A DNA stretch of 64,000 bases from an uncultured Fretibacterium sp. (GTDB taxonomy: Bacteria; Synergistota; Synergistia; Synergistales; Aminobacteriaceae), in assembly GCA_937915755.1 (NCBI GenBank), contig CALGGR010000107.1, positions 40,828-104,827 on the forward strand, written 5' to 3'. Made by a program: the position numbers and the translations under genes. The notes beneath the pieces are model-generated. The model worked only from the letters and a program-made list of their open reading frames with translations. It was not told the DNA's origin and did no database searches. Positions 7,589-16,057 of this stretch are shown piece by piece. Positions within the stretch are counted from its first letter, which is position 1. Each line of letters starts with the position of its first letter.

Positions 7589-8617
7589 ATGCGTTACTTT
7601 TCGTTTCAGTGGCACATAACCGATAATTGCGACCAGAGATGTAGGCATTGCTATATATTCTCAGGCAATGGCACTCACACAATACAGTCAATGAGCCGTG
7701 AGGATATGAACACGGTCTTCATGAACTGCCTGAATTTCTGCGAGGTTTACGGACGCATTCCATACTTCTACATTACAGGAGGAGATCCGATACTTCACCC
7801 TTACTTCTGGGAACTACTCGAAACTCTCAATGCTCACAAAATTTCGTTCTCAATTCTCGGCAACCCTTTTCACATTGATGATAAGACATGCAGAAAGTTA
7901 AAGGCTCTCGGCTGTGAGAAGTACCAGCTCTCAATAGACGGTATGAAAGATACTCACGATTTCTTCAGGAAGCCCGGCTCATTCGATGAGACACTCTGCA
8001 AAATCAAGGCCATTAACGACGCTGGAATATGCTCGGTCATAATGTCTACTGTGTCAGGCTTGAACATTCATGAGATTCCCGATGTTATTGATACTGTTGT
8101 TGAACATGGCGTGGAGGTTTATTCGTTTGCTCGTTACTGCCCCACTGGTTCAGGAATGGACACTGGAATAACACCGTCAGAATACCGGGACTTCCTGCGT
8201 TTATGCGACACCAAGTTCAGGAAGTACGAAGAGGAATGCTGCAAGACATATTTCGACCGCAAGGATCACTTATGGACGCTCTATGAATACGAGGCGGGGA
8301 AGTTCAGAATCCCGGAATATGCGGAACCGGGAAAGATTTACGGCGGCTGTAACTGCGGGAATGCACACCTCACTATACTCCCCTCAGGAGACGTTTATGC
8401 CTGCCGAAGAGTTCAAGGGAGCAGGGTAGGAAATGCACTGACGGGCAAACTCGCTGACTTATGGGTCAACGAAATGGAAATGTACCGTGAATATAATAAT
8501 TTCTCGAAATGCTCAAAGTGCGAACTTCTGCCGTATTGTCGAGGCTGTCCCGCTGTTGCGAAAGGAAAATACGGAGATTTTTACGCACAAGACCCCCAAT
8601 GCTGGAAGGAGATTTAA
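7589..8617 (+). CDS. Radical SAM/SPASM peptide maturase
   Basis: A 342-residue radical SAM enzyme with a C-terminal SPASM domain. The SAM-cluster motif CDQRCRHC (CX3CX2C) is at residues ~14-21, followed by the glycine-rich ITGGDPILHPYFWELL. The SPASM half has GGCNCGNAHLTILPSGDVYACRRV and then CSKCELLPYCRGCPAVAKGKY...CW, enough cysteines for two auxiliary [4Fe-4S] clusters. Such enzymes act on peptides, typically forming thioether or C-C links. Being 52 nt behind the SCGG-repeat peptide makes that peptide the obvious substrate. There is no good Shine-Dalgarno; the upstream hairpin covers that region, so expression may be low. Confidence 0.9.
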   Translation: MRYFSFQWHITDNCDQRCRHCYIFSGNGTHTIQSMSREDMNTVFMNCLNFCEVYGRIPYFYITGGDPILHPYFWELLETLNAHKISFSILGNPFHIDDKTCRKLKALGCEKYQLSIDGMKDTHDFFRKPGSFDETLCKIKAINDAGICSVIMSTVSGLNIHEIPDVIDTVVEHGVEVYSFARYCPTGSGMDTGITPSEYRDFLRLCDTKFRKYEEECCKTYFDRKDHLWTLYEYEAGKFRIPEYAEPGKIYGGCNCGNAHLTILPSGDVYACRRVQGSRVGNALTGKLADLWVNEMEMYREYNNFSKCSKCELLPYCRGCPAVAKGKYGDFYAQDPQCWKEI

Positions 8618-8619
8618 TC

Positions 8620-9198
8620 ATGGACATCATGGAAGTCATAAGGTCGAGGCACTCGATCAGGAAGTATCAGAGCAGGCAGATACCACGTGAAGACCTCGAA
8701 CTCGTAATCGACGCAGGACTTTACGCACCAAATGCCGGAGGACGCCAGGGAAGCATAATAGTCGGAGTGAACAACGCGAAATTAACGGAGCAAATCGGGA
8801 AGCTGAACATCGCAAAATTCGACAGGTCAGCACTTCTCGGAGCTTACGTCTCGGACGAACAGCCAAGCATTATTGACGACCCGACAATTAAGAGCGGGTT
8901 CTACGGCGCGCCCAGTGTGTGCATTGTTTTCGGGCCGGAAGATTTCCTGTACAGTGTGCCTGATGCTTTCTGCTGTGCTGAGAACATGGTGCTTGAGGCG
9001 ACTTCGCTGGGTCTTTCGTCATGTATCATCGCAAGGGGCGAAGAGACTTTCGACAATCCTGAAGGCAAGAAATTTCTCGAACAATGGGAAATCCCTGAAA
9101 GTTACACGGCTCGGTGCTTCGTTCTTCTCGGTTATCTTGACGGCAAAGAACCTTCCACTAAACCTCTTCATGAGGGACGCAAGAAGATTATCGCATAG
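8620..9198 (+). CDS. Nitroreductase-family FMN oxidoreductase
   Basis: A 192-residue nitroreductase-like protein: MDIMEVIRSRHSIRKYQSRQ is the classical start with the R-S-x-R FMN-binding motif, LYAPNAGGRQGSIIVGV holds the substrate/FMN loop, and AENMVLEATSLGLSSCIIARG is the C-terminal FMN contact. It likely uses FMN and NAD(P)H. I chose ATG 8620 because AAGGAG ends about 8 nt upstream and it lies 2 nt after the maturase stop; longer in-frame starts run into the maturase gene. In RiPP clusters this fold can dehydrogenate azolines or reduce other bonds, so it may be a second tailoring enzyme for the SCGG peptide (inference). Confidence 0.85.
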   Translation: MDIMEVIRSRHSIRKYQSRQIPREDLELVIDAGLYAPNAGGRQGSIIVGVNNAKLTEQIGKLNIAKFDRSALLGAYVSDEQPSIIDDPTIKSGFYGAPSVCIVFGPEDFLYSVPDAFCCAENMVLEATSLGLSSCIIARGEETFDNPEGKKFLEQWEIPESYTARCFVLLGYLDGKEPSTKPLHEGRKKIIA

Positions 9199-9199
9199 C

Positions 9200-9208
9200 T
9201 GATATAAT
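9200..9208 (+). promoter_or_regulatory. Extended -10 promoter (NuoL-like gene)
   Basis: TGATATAAT, an extended -10 (hexamer 9203-9208), lies 42 nt before the NuoL-like start. No convincing -35 is seen, which fits an extended -10 promoter. The same TGATATAAT recurs before the flagellin gene. Confidence 0.45.
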
Positions 9209-9250
9209 AGCTCCAATCCACGATAATATTCATGAATTGGAGATGAAATC

Positions 9251-11224
9251 ATGAGGGGAAATTTCGCGCTACTGTTCCTTGTAGTCTGGCCGATGATTGG
9301 CGGACTTCTTTCGTATTACTTGGGGAAAAAGAGCAGGCTTGTCCGCGATATTGCCGCTGATATTGTCTGCGTTATTGAGCTTGCGGCTGTGCTGTCGATG
9401 TGGGGGAGTATTGGGACTGAGCTGTTCATTCCGGGAGTATGCGGGCTTGGAATGAAACTCAAACTTGACGGCTTCAGGTTCATCTATGCCGTGATAATCT
9501 CGTTCATGTGGGCGGCGACAACGATATTCTCACGCGAATACCTCCGTCATCACCGCAACCGTAACCGCTACTACCTCTACGTCCTTATGACTCTCGGCTC
9601 AATCATGGGCGTCTTCATTTCGGGGGACTTGTACACGACGTTCATGTTCTTCGAGATGATGTCGCTTTTCTCGTACATCATGGTTGTTCAGGACGAGACT
9701 CACGAGGCACAGCGGGCCGCACAGACGTACCTCGCAATCGCGATAATCGGCGGGCTTGTTACGCTGACGGGGCTGATACTTCTCTACAATTACACGGGGA
9801 CACTCGATATTGAGGCACTGGGGAAATTCCAGCTTCAGGATAAATCTCCGCTCTATATTCCGGGATTCCTAGTATTCTTTGGGTTCGCGGCAAAGGCAGC
9901 AATCTTTCCGTCCCACATATGGCTTCCTACGGCTCACACTGCTGCTCCGGCTCCTTCAAGCGCGTTGCTCTCAGGCTTGCTCACGAAATCGGGCCTCTTC
10001 GGGATTATCGTGCTTTCTTCGGGAATATTCCTCCATGATCCGCGATGGGGCTTCATGCTTCTTGTGCTTGCCGTGATAACAATGGTACTCGGTGCGGTTC
10101 TGGCCGTCTTCTCCGTAAACATTAAGCGAACTCTCGCATGTTCCTCAATGTCTCAACTGGGCTTCATATTAACTGGGGTGGCTATGCAGTGCTTCTTGGG
10201 AGTGGATAATGATCTTGCAGTTCGCGGGACGATCCTTTACATGGTCGGGCATTCGCTCGTTAAGCTGGTATTATTCCTTTGCGCCGGAGTCGTACACATG
10301 AATACCCACCAGCTCAACCTCAACGATATTCGAGGCTTCGGACGTGGAAAGAAAGTTTTGATGTTCGCGTTCATAATGGGAGGACTTGGATTGATGGGTG
10401 TTCCTCTTCTCAACGGCTATCTCGGAAAGACGCTCATACATGAGGCAATCGTCGAGCATATTCACGCATTGGGACACGGAGCTGGAACTCTCTCATTCAT
10501 GAGTGTGGGCGGGGAAAAATTCATGTTCTCGGTCTGCGAATGGCTCTTCCTGATTTCAGGAGGGCTTACTGTCTCGTACGTTATAAAACTCTTTGTTGCC
10601 CTCTTCATCGCAAAGCCCAATCCCGCCATGCACCAGAAGGATGTGTACCTCTCATGGCCGAACGCGGCAGTCCTCACGCTATCAGCAATTCTCCTCCCAA
10701 TAATCGGCTTATTCCCCGTCAATGTCGGCGACAATATTGCGATATTCGGCTCATCATTCATGAGCGGGCCGGAACATCATCATGCTGTCGAATACTTCTC
10801 GTTCACGAATCTTGAAGGCTCAATAATCTCCGTGACAATCGGCGTGTGCGTGTACTTCCTGTTCATACGTCGAGTTTTGCAGGAGGAGCACGTGAAGGGC
10901 GAGGTACGTTACCTGAACTTGTGGCCTGAATGGCTGAACATTGAGAACGCTCTATTCCGTCCTGTAATCGGGCTGGTACTTCCGTTCATGGGTTCACTTT
11001 TCGCAAAAACTGTCGACCTCATTACCGCAGGGCCTGTAACGTTGCTTCTCTCACATGCTTCGAGGATAAAGTTCATTCGTCCGCCGGAAGATACGGATTT
11101 CGGCTACTATCAGGACGACGGGAAGCAGGAAACTGTCGGGACGCTTTTGCCTTCAAGCCTGTCTTACGGTCTGATGACGTTTGCAATTGGGCTGCTGTTC
11201 GTGATTGCGTTCATGATGATGTGA
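9251..11224 (+). CDS. Orphan NuoL/MrpA-D-like proton-translocating membrane subunit
   Basis: A 657-residue polytopic protein of the proton-conducting family shared by complex I NuoL/M/N, Mrp antiporters and membrane-bound hydrogenases. Landmarks: TTFMFFEMMSLFSYIMVV (conserved channel Glu), FFGFAAKAAIFPSHIWLPTAHTAAPAPSSALLSGLLTKSGLFG (signature loop with the channel Lys), and TLACSSMSQLGFILTGVAM with MVGHSLVKLVLFLCAG. There are about 14-16 hydrophobic segments. No other complex I, Mrp or hydrogenase subunit is nearby and a terminator follows at once, so it is a single-gene unit. It may be an Mrp-like partner encoded apart from its complex. GGAG lies ~7 nt before ATG 9251. Confidence 0.85.
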   Translation: MRGNFALLFLVVWPMIGGLLSYYLGKKSRLVRDIAADIVCVIELAAVLSMWGSIGTELFIPGVCGLGMKLKLDGFRFIYAVIISFMWAATTIFSREYLRHHRNRNRYYLYVLMTLGSIMGVFISGDLYTTFMFFEMMSLFSYIMVVQDETHEAQRAAQTYLAIAIIGGLVTLTGLILLYNYTGTLDIEALGKFQLQDKSPLYIPGFLVFFGFAAKAAIFPSHIWLPTAHTAAPAPSSALLSGLLTKSGLFGIIVLSSGIFLHDPRWGFMLLVLAVITMVLGAVLAVFSVNIKRTLACSSMSQLGFILTGVAMQCFLGVDNDLAVRGTILYMVGHSLVKLVLFLCAGVVHMNTHQLNLNDIRGFGRGKKVLMFAFIMGGLGLMGVPLLNGYLGKTLIHEAIVEHIHALGHGAGTLSFMSVGGEKFMFSVCEWLFLISGGLTVSYVIKLFVALFIAKPNPAMHQKDVYLSWPNAAVLTLSAILLPIIGLFPVNVGDNIAIFGSSFMSGPEHHHAVEYFSFTNLEGSIISVTIGVCVYFLFIRRVLQEEHVKGEVRYLNLWPEWLNIENALFRPVIGLVLPFMGSLFAKTVDLITAGPVTLLLSHASRIKFIRPPEDTDFGYYQDDGKQETVGTLLPSSLSYGLMTFAIGLLFVIAFMMM

Positions 11225-11235
11225 GAAGAGATTGC

Positions 11236-11270
11236 GCGGTCTTCTGAAATTTTTGGGAGGCCGCTTTTTT
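11236..11270 (+). terminator. Rho-independent terminator
   Basis: GCGGTCTTC (11236-11244) pairs, with G-U wobbles, with the GGGAGGCCGC segment ending at 11264; six T follow (11265-11270). It closes the NuoL-like transcription unit 12 nt after its stop. Confidence 0.8.
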
Positions 11271-11321
11271 GCAAAGGCAGGAATTTGTCGGATTTATTTT
11301 TTCGCGAGTATGCCCGATAAT

Positions 11322-11330
11322 TGATATAAT
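11322..11330 (+). promoter_or_regulatory. Extended -10 promoter of flagellin gene
   Basis: TGATATAAT (hexamer 11325-11330) lies 29 nt before the flagellin start. It matches the extended -10 of the preceding gene rather than a sigma-28 -10 (GCCGATAA). However, tgcccgataa at 11311-11320 resembles half of a sigma-28 box, so both readings are possible. Confidence 0.4.
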
Positions 11331-11359
11331 AGCCTGAATGTTATAAAGGGATGATTACC

Positions 11360-13072
11360 ATGATTATCAATAATAATTTAACCGCATTATCGGCACTTAA
11401 CGCTACGAAGGCCGCAAATGAAATGGTCAGCAAGTCCATAAAACCATTAGCAAGTGGACTGAAGATAAATTCTGCCTCTGATGATGCTTCCGGCCTTGCA
11501 ATAAGTGAGAAGATGCGTTCCCAGATTAAGGGTTACGACATGGCCGTCAAGAACGCTCAGGACGGCATATCAATGCTTCGTGTTGCTGAAGGTGCGCTGG
11601 GCGATACTAATGATCTCCTTCACAGGATGCGAGAACTCTCGGTTCAGGCAGGAAATGATTCTCTCACTATGCAGGACAGAGTTCACATTCAGGAAGAAAT
11701 TGAAGAACTCCGTAATCAGTTGGACAATGTATCGAGATTCACTAATTTCAACACTAAGAGACTCCTCAACGGCGATTCGGGAGCGTTTTGGTCAACAGAT
11801 GATATTAGTGTAAAAGTACGCGTTCATGGAGGATTGCTCACGGTAAATGACGATGAGAATAACCGTACTACCGAGAACGCCGGGATAAATTACAGGATAG
11901 AAGTCCGCTCAGATCCTGGAAAAGCTCAGGTCAAGAAGAGTAACATCATGAGCGTAACTGAGACAATGTTCATCGAAAGCGATGACGATAATGACCCACC
12001 CATTGAAGTTTATTACGACAAAGCATTAAGCGAGATTTCACAGTTTTATGACACTGAGGGAAAGTTTATAGTTAACGAGCCTCAGAAACTCACGATTGTT
12101 CAGGGGAACGGGAAAACTGCTGAGGTCATGCTTTACCATGAGGACACGTTGCGTGATACAGCCGCTAAAATCAACGACGCAATAGCTTTCGGGCTTGGCC
12201 AGTCAGTTTACACTGATGACGCGGGGCAGTTCGCGGTTCTTTCTGACGGTTCGGAAATGACATCGGAGTCTGTATACTCACGTTCGGCACTCTATGATGA
12301 TGACGGTAAAATCACGGGCTACGACATAAAGTCAACACTCGTAGTGAGAAGCGCAGTTCAGGGGCGTGAGGGCGAGATATATTTCGCTGGTAATGACGAG
12401 CTGATTAAGGCGTTCGGTCTCAACACGATTCAGGACTCGCAGGAAGGGACGTTCAACATATCAATCTTCGATGCTCATACGGGCGAGGTCGTTGCGTCAG
12501 ACATAAAGGTTACTGGCCATGAGCTTGGCGGGATAATTCACCCGAATGTTGACGTTGAGTTTGACCCAATGGCCGGAACTGTTGCGTCATGGAACGAGAA
12601 CAAGAAGGAATATATCCTCGCTTCATCAGGAACTTATACGGCGAACGTACACCTTGCGAACAACGGAATATTATTCCAGACTGGGGCGAATCAGGACGAG
12701 TCATTCGCGGTTCAGCTTGGGAACGTCTCGGCGGGAACTCTCGGTGTTGACAGGGTGAATGTCTTGACGAGGGAACTTGCTGAGAGGTCTCTGGGTTACA
12801 TTGACGAGGCCATTGACAGCGTTGTAAAGCAAAGGACGCAGATCGTGTCTTACGGGAACGCTCTCGAACATACGTTAACGAGCATTACTGTTGCATGTGA
12901 GAATCTCAATGATTCAAGGGCAAGAATAACCGATGCAGATTACGCTCAGTCAACAATGAGATTCATAGAATTCCAGATACTAAGCAAGGCCGAAAATGCT
13001 ATGCTCGCTCAGGCAAATCAGCAGCCCGAAGCCGTCTTCAGCCTTTTGGGGAACCAGCCAACTTCCATGTGA
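11360..13072 (+). CDS. Flagellin
   Basis: A 570-residue flagellin. The conserved D0/D1 N-terminus (MIINNNLTALSALNATKAAN, ASGLKINSASDDASGLAISEKMR, AQDGISMLRVAEGALGDTNDLLHRMRELSVQA) and C-terminus (DSRARITDADYAQSTM, ILSKAENAMLAQANQQPEAVFSLL) flank a large variable surface region (~150-470), longer than in minimal flagellins. I chose ATG 11360 because AAAGGGA precedes it at good spacing and flagellins start MIIN; the ATG at 11351 abuts that site. No other flagellar gene is in the window. The 3' end overlaps the convergent surface-protein gene by 35 nt, so there is no room for a private terminator. Confidence 0.93.
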   Translation: MIINNNLTALSALNATKAANEMVSKSIKPLASGLKINSASDDASGLAISEKMRSQIKGYDMAVKNAQDGISMLRVAEGALGDTNDLLHRMRELSVQAGNDSLTMQDRVHIQEEIEELRNQLDNVSRFTNFNTKRLLNGDSGAFWSTDDISVKVRVHGGLLTVNDDENNRTTENAGINYRIEVRSDPGKAQVKKSNIMSVTETMFIESDDDNDPPIEVYYDKALSEISQFYDTEGKFIVNEPQKLTIVQGNGKTAEVMLYHEDTLRDTAAKINDAIAFGLGQSVYTDDAGQFAVLSDGSEMTSESVYSRSALYDDDGKITGYDIKSTLVVRSAVQGREGEIYFAGNDELIKAFGLNTIQDSQEGTFNISIFDAHTGEVVASDIKVTGHELGGIIHPNVDVEFDPMAGTVASWNENKKEYILASSGTYTANVHLANNGILFQTGANQDESFAVQLGNVSAGTLGVDRVNVLTRELAERSLGYIDEAIDSVVKQRTQIVSYGNALEHTLTSITVACENLNDSRARITDADYAQSTMRFIEFQILSKAENAMLAQANQQPEAVFSLLGNQPTSM

Positions 13073-14906
13073 GAAGAAGCATCAACGCTCCGAAGATTCC
13101 TGACACGCTGCAACCCGAATATTCGCGTTGTTCTTCTGTCTGCTCCGGCGCCTCCTCCTCGATTCTGACTCTTGCAGTTATCACAGGCTCATATCTAACG
13201 CCCCCCTCAAGGAATGCCCTGACCGTGACTTTATGGTCGGAAGAAACTGTTATCGTCTCATTGCCTGATGAATCGAGAATGGAATAATCTTCATCCTCAG
13301 CTTCAAGGCCATATGGGAACGAATGCCACACTATATATGACCCCTCAGGAATATTCGCGTCAATGCTAACGGGGAAATCGTATCTTCCGTCAGCACTCAC
13401 TGTTATAGCGGGCAAAACTGCAGCCGTAACGTAATCATGCCGCTGGTAATCAGAAACAATGAGCGTGAATTTCCGAGTTGCCTTTCCTCCAGAATTTTCG
13501 GCTGAGACATTAAGCACGTATCTTCCAGCTTTCTCCGGCACTCCCTCAATAACGCCCGTTTCACGGAATTTCAATCCCGGAGGGATCTTTCCCTTCAGCG
13601 TCCACTTTACACCTGTTCCTTCAGCCCTGAAATCAGTATGGTAATCCTCGCCTTTGAAAGCGTCAGGAATTATTGATGTCATTATTTTTGGCCGTCTAGT
13701 CTTTATGCTGAGAGAGAGTGCGCGTGATGCTCTCCCTTCGGCATTGATTGCTGAAAACGTAATCTTCCGGTCAAAATCTTTCGTCGGAATTCCTGTTATC
13801 GTTCCGTTCCTGGGATTAAGAGCCAGACCTTCAGGGAGAGGATCACTGCTCCATGTTACGGGAGTTCGGCTCGATGCTTTGAGCGTAAATGTGTAAGGCG
13901 TCCCAGTGAATCCCTGTTTCAATGACGATGTTGATATAGACGGAGTACGACCCCTCACTGTCAATTCGTATTCACTGCTCACAAAGACTGCACTGTTACC
14001 CCCCGTTATGGTAAGTGTGAATTTCCCTGTCTCTTTCGGTGTACCTGAGAAAGTTCCGTTAGAGAACTCCAAGCCATCTGGGAGCCTTCCGGATAATCTC
14101 CATTCTGTGGCCTCAATTCCTGTGAGCTTCATCGCGGTTCTGTATGCTCTGCCATAGTATCCATCATTAAGCCTGGCCGGGGTTACTTTGAGGTCAGAGC
14201 TTGAGACTTTCATGGCGACTTTTGCCGACGATTCACCTGCTCCGTTAGCTGCCTTGATGTCGAGAATGTAATCCCCAGCTTCAACGGGAACTCCGCGAAT
14301 TTTGCCGTCATTGTCGAGAGTGAGACCTTTCGGAATTCCTTCAGCCATCAAAATTGAGGAAGGTGAGTCATTCATGGACAGCTTGAAATCGTAGGAGACG
14401 CCCCGAACTGCAACGGGAAGCTCGTGAGTCAGTATGCGGGGAAGAGGGTCCGCAAAGATTCTCAGCGGGAAGGTTTGACTTACACGTCCGGAAATATTTG
14501 AGGCAATAACGTCAACTCTAAAAGTCCCTGCCTCGCTTGGAATGCCTGAGATTTTCCCGTTCGCCGAACACGAAAGTCCCCGAGGCAGCCCGGCAGCTGA
14601 CCATTCAGCCGGAGATGCGGACATGAGAGTGTAGGAATAATTGTCGCCGGAAATTCCCGGCCATAATTTGTTGTGTGATATGTCGGGAATTTTTCCCGAT
14701 GGCTTTGAATCGAGCGTCCATGTTCCAGGAATATCTATCTTCATCGGCGAAATTCTGTCTTCGGTCATTCCCTCTCGCCTGAAAATTATTGCGTCCCGTG
14801 AGTCAGAATAGCTGAGAATTATTGTGTCGCCGGAGATTTCGAGCCTCGTTGTTGCCGCTCCGAATGATGCCAGTATCACGAGAAAAACTGGTAGGAACTT
14901 CCGCAT
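13038..14906 (-). CDS. Exported Ig-like (He_PIG) repeat protein with Synergist-CTERM-like sorting signal
   Basis: A 622-residue surface protein. After signal peptide MRKFLPVFLVILASFGAATT come about five Ig-like putative cadherin-type (He_PIG) repeats of ~90 residues; each carries a W-S/T-x-x-LPxGL segment, an ISGIP/ITGIPxxxG turn and a final beta strand (for example WSSDPLPEGLALNPRNGTIT). The end, REYSGCSVSGIFGALMLL plus a short basic tail, has the S-G-C, hydrophobic helix and basic end of the Synergist-CTERM sorting domain, a Synergistota hallmark. It is probably exposed at the cell surface in adhesion or envelope structure (inference). It is convergent with flagellin and upstream of a YhcH gene on the same strand. 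Confidence 0.85.
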   Translation of the reverse strand: MRKFLPVFLVILASFGAATTRLEISGDTIILSYSDSRDAIIFRREGMTEDRISPMKIDIPGTWTLDSKPSGKIPDISHNKLWPGISGDNYSYTLMSASPAEWSAAGLPRGLSCSANGKISGIPSEAGTFRVDVIASNISGRVSQTFPLRIFADPLPRILTHELPVAVRGVSYDFKLSMNDSPSSILMAEGIPKGLTLDNDGKIRGVPVEAGDYILDIKAANGAGESSAKVAMKVSSSDLKVTPARLNDGYYGRAYRTAMKLTGIEATEWRLSGRLPDGLEFSNGTFSGTPKETGKFTLTITGGNSAVFVSSEYELTVRGRTPSISTSSLKQGFTGTPYTFTLKASSRTPVTWSSDPLPEGLALNPRNGTITGIPTKDFDRKITFSAINAEGRASRALSLSIKTRRPKIMTSIIPDAFKGEDYHTDFRAEGTGVKWTLKGKIPPGLKFRETGVIEGVPEKAGRYVLNVSAENSGGKATRKFTLIVSDYQRHDYVTAAVLPAITVSADGRYDFPVSIDANIPEGSYIVWHSFPYGLEAEDEDYSILDSSGNETITVSSDHKVTVRAFLEGGVRYEPVITARVRIEEEAPEQTEEQREYSGCSVSGIFGALMLLLTWKLAGSPKG

Positions 14907-14911
14907 GGAAA

Positions 14912-15364
14912 TTACGCTTTCACCTTTATGACGACCTTCCTGACTTTCTCAGGATCTTTAACCGCGCACTTTGGCATGTGAGCTTCTTCGGGGATTACGA
15001 TGATGAAGTCGCCTTGATTCAAGAGAACTCTTCCGGAAGTTTCAGGATCGGCGTAGAAGTATGTATCACGCTCTGGGTGTTCTTCTGTAACCTTGAGGCC
15101 ATTGACGGGGCAGACACCGAAATATTCGCGGCCTTCCGCAACGTACTGAATGTCGAAATGCTCATGATGGGACTCGAATCGGCATTCTTCGGCTGGCTTC
15201 GTCATGTAGGTCTGAACGTCAGCGACTAAGTCTGAGTCTGGCAGGGAGTGCTTACCGTCTGGGAGCGAGGAGAAGTCGGTCTCAGAGAGCCACTTCAAGC
15301 CGGCCATGAATTTTGGTGCAAGGTATGAGTATTTTCCTGCGAGTTTTGCGTTGCATGAGAGCAT
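14912..15364 (-). CDS. YhcH/YjgK/YiaL-family protein
   Basis: A 150-residue cupin-like protein of the YhcH/YjgK/YiaL (DUF386) family. Seen: DSDLVADVQTYMTKPAEECRFESHHEHFDIQYVAEGREYF, holding the conserved ESH-x-x-xD metal site, and FIIVIPEEAHMPKC (EAHMP motif). Members are linked to sialic acid or sugar-acid use (YhcH, EbgC), possibly as anomerases. No sugar genes are close by, so the substrate is unknown. It ends 6 nt before the start of the Ig-like gene on the same strand and may share its mRNA. Confidence 0.9.
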   Translation of the reverse strand: MLSCNAKLAGKYSYLAPKFMAGLKWLSETDFSSLPDGKHSLPDSDLVADVQTYMTKPAEECRFESHHEHFDIQYVAEGREYFGVCPVNGLKVTEEHPERDTYFYADPETSGRVLLNQGDFIIVIPEEAHMPKCAVKDPEKVRKVVIKVKA

Positions 15365-15436
15365 GGTTGTTCCTCCTGAAATTTTGTTATAATCCTTGAA
15401 AATTATACAGTATGTGATTGGGAAGTTGGGGGTATC

Positions 15437-16030
15437 ATGAGGAAGGTTTGCGTATCAATATTGGTGCTGTTGCTTGCGTTTGGAACGGAGTGCTATGGTG
15501 CTGTCTCGGATGATATTTATGTTCGCAAGGATGTGTTTGAGGTTTACACGCAGAGTGTGAACTCCAAATTAGACATGATCCTTGAGCAGATGAGAGAACA
15601 ACGTGAGGAACAGAAAGCACAACGCGAGGAAATGAATGCACAACTGAAAGCACAGCGCGAGGAAATGAAGGAACAGGTGAAAGAACTCAAGGACGAGATG
15701 CAAACAATTCGAGATGAACAGCAATCTATACGTAAGGATATAGCGGAGCTTGTCAGTGTGGTGTCAGTTATGTCGGAACGCATTGACGGGAATTTTGACA
15801 CACTTTCAGCAAGAATTGATGGCCTCGATAAACGTATGGACAATCAGCAGAACTATTTGTATCTCGTCCTAGTTATTATGGGAATAATCGTAGCGTTGCC
15901 CACCGTGCAGAAAGCGTTACAGATTTGGGAAGACCGAAAAGATGCCCGTAGAGCCTTCGCAACACTTGAGGACGTTAAGCGGCTCATAGAAGAGAGCAAC
16001 ATGAATCTTTCAGGTAAGCCGCAGGTGTGA
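15437..16030 (+). CDS. Exported coiled-coil protein with C-terminal membrane anchor
   Basis: A 197-residue protein of unknown function. It has signal peptide MRKVCVSILVLLLAFGTECY, a highly charged coiled coil (~45-135, repeats of QREEMK/AQREE), and one hydrophobic helix (NYLYLVLVIMGIIVALPTV, ~139-157) before a short basic/acidic tail. The low-complexity Gln/Glu/Lys repeats could align with many coiled coils, so homology searches here will be noisy. It is divergent from the YhcH gene, and rarA starts 27 nt after it. No enzyme motif is visible. Confidence 0.7.
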   Translation: MRKVCVSILVLLLAFGTECYGAVSDDIYVRKDVFEVYTQSVNSKLDMILEQMREQREEQKAQREEMNAQLKAQREEMKEQVKELKDEMQTIRDEQQSIRKDIAELVSVVSVMSERIDGNFDTLSARIDGLDKRMDNQQNYLYLVLVIMGIIVALPTVQKALQIWEDRKDARRAFATLEDVKRLIEESNMNLSGKPQV

Positions 16031-16057
16031 TTATGTATAGAAAGGAAGCTGCGATTT

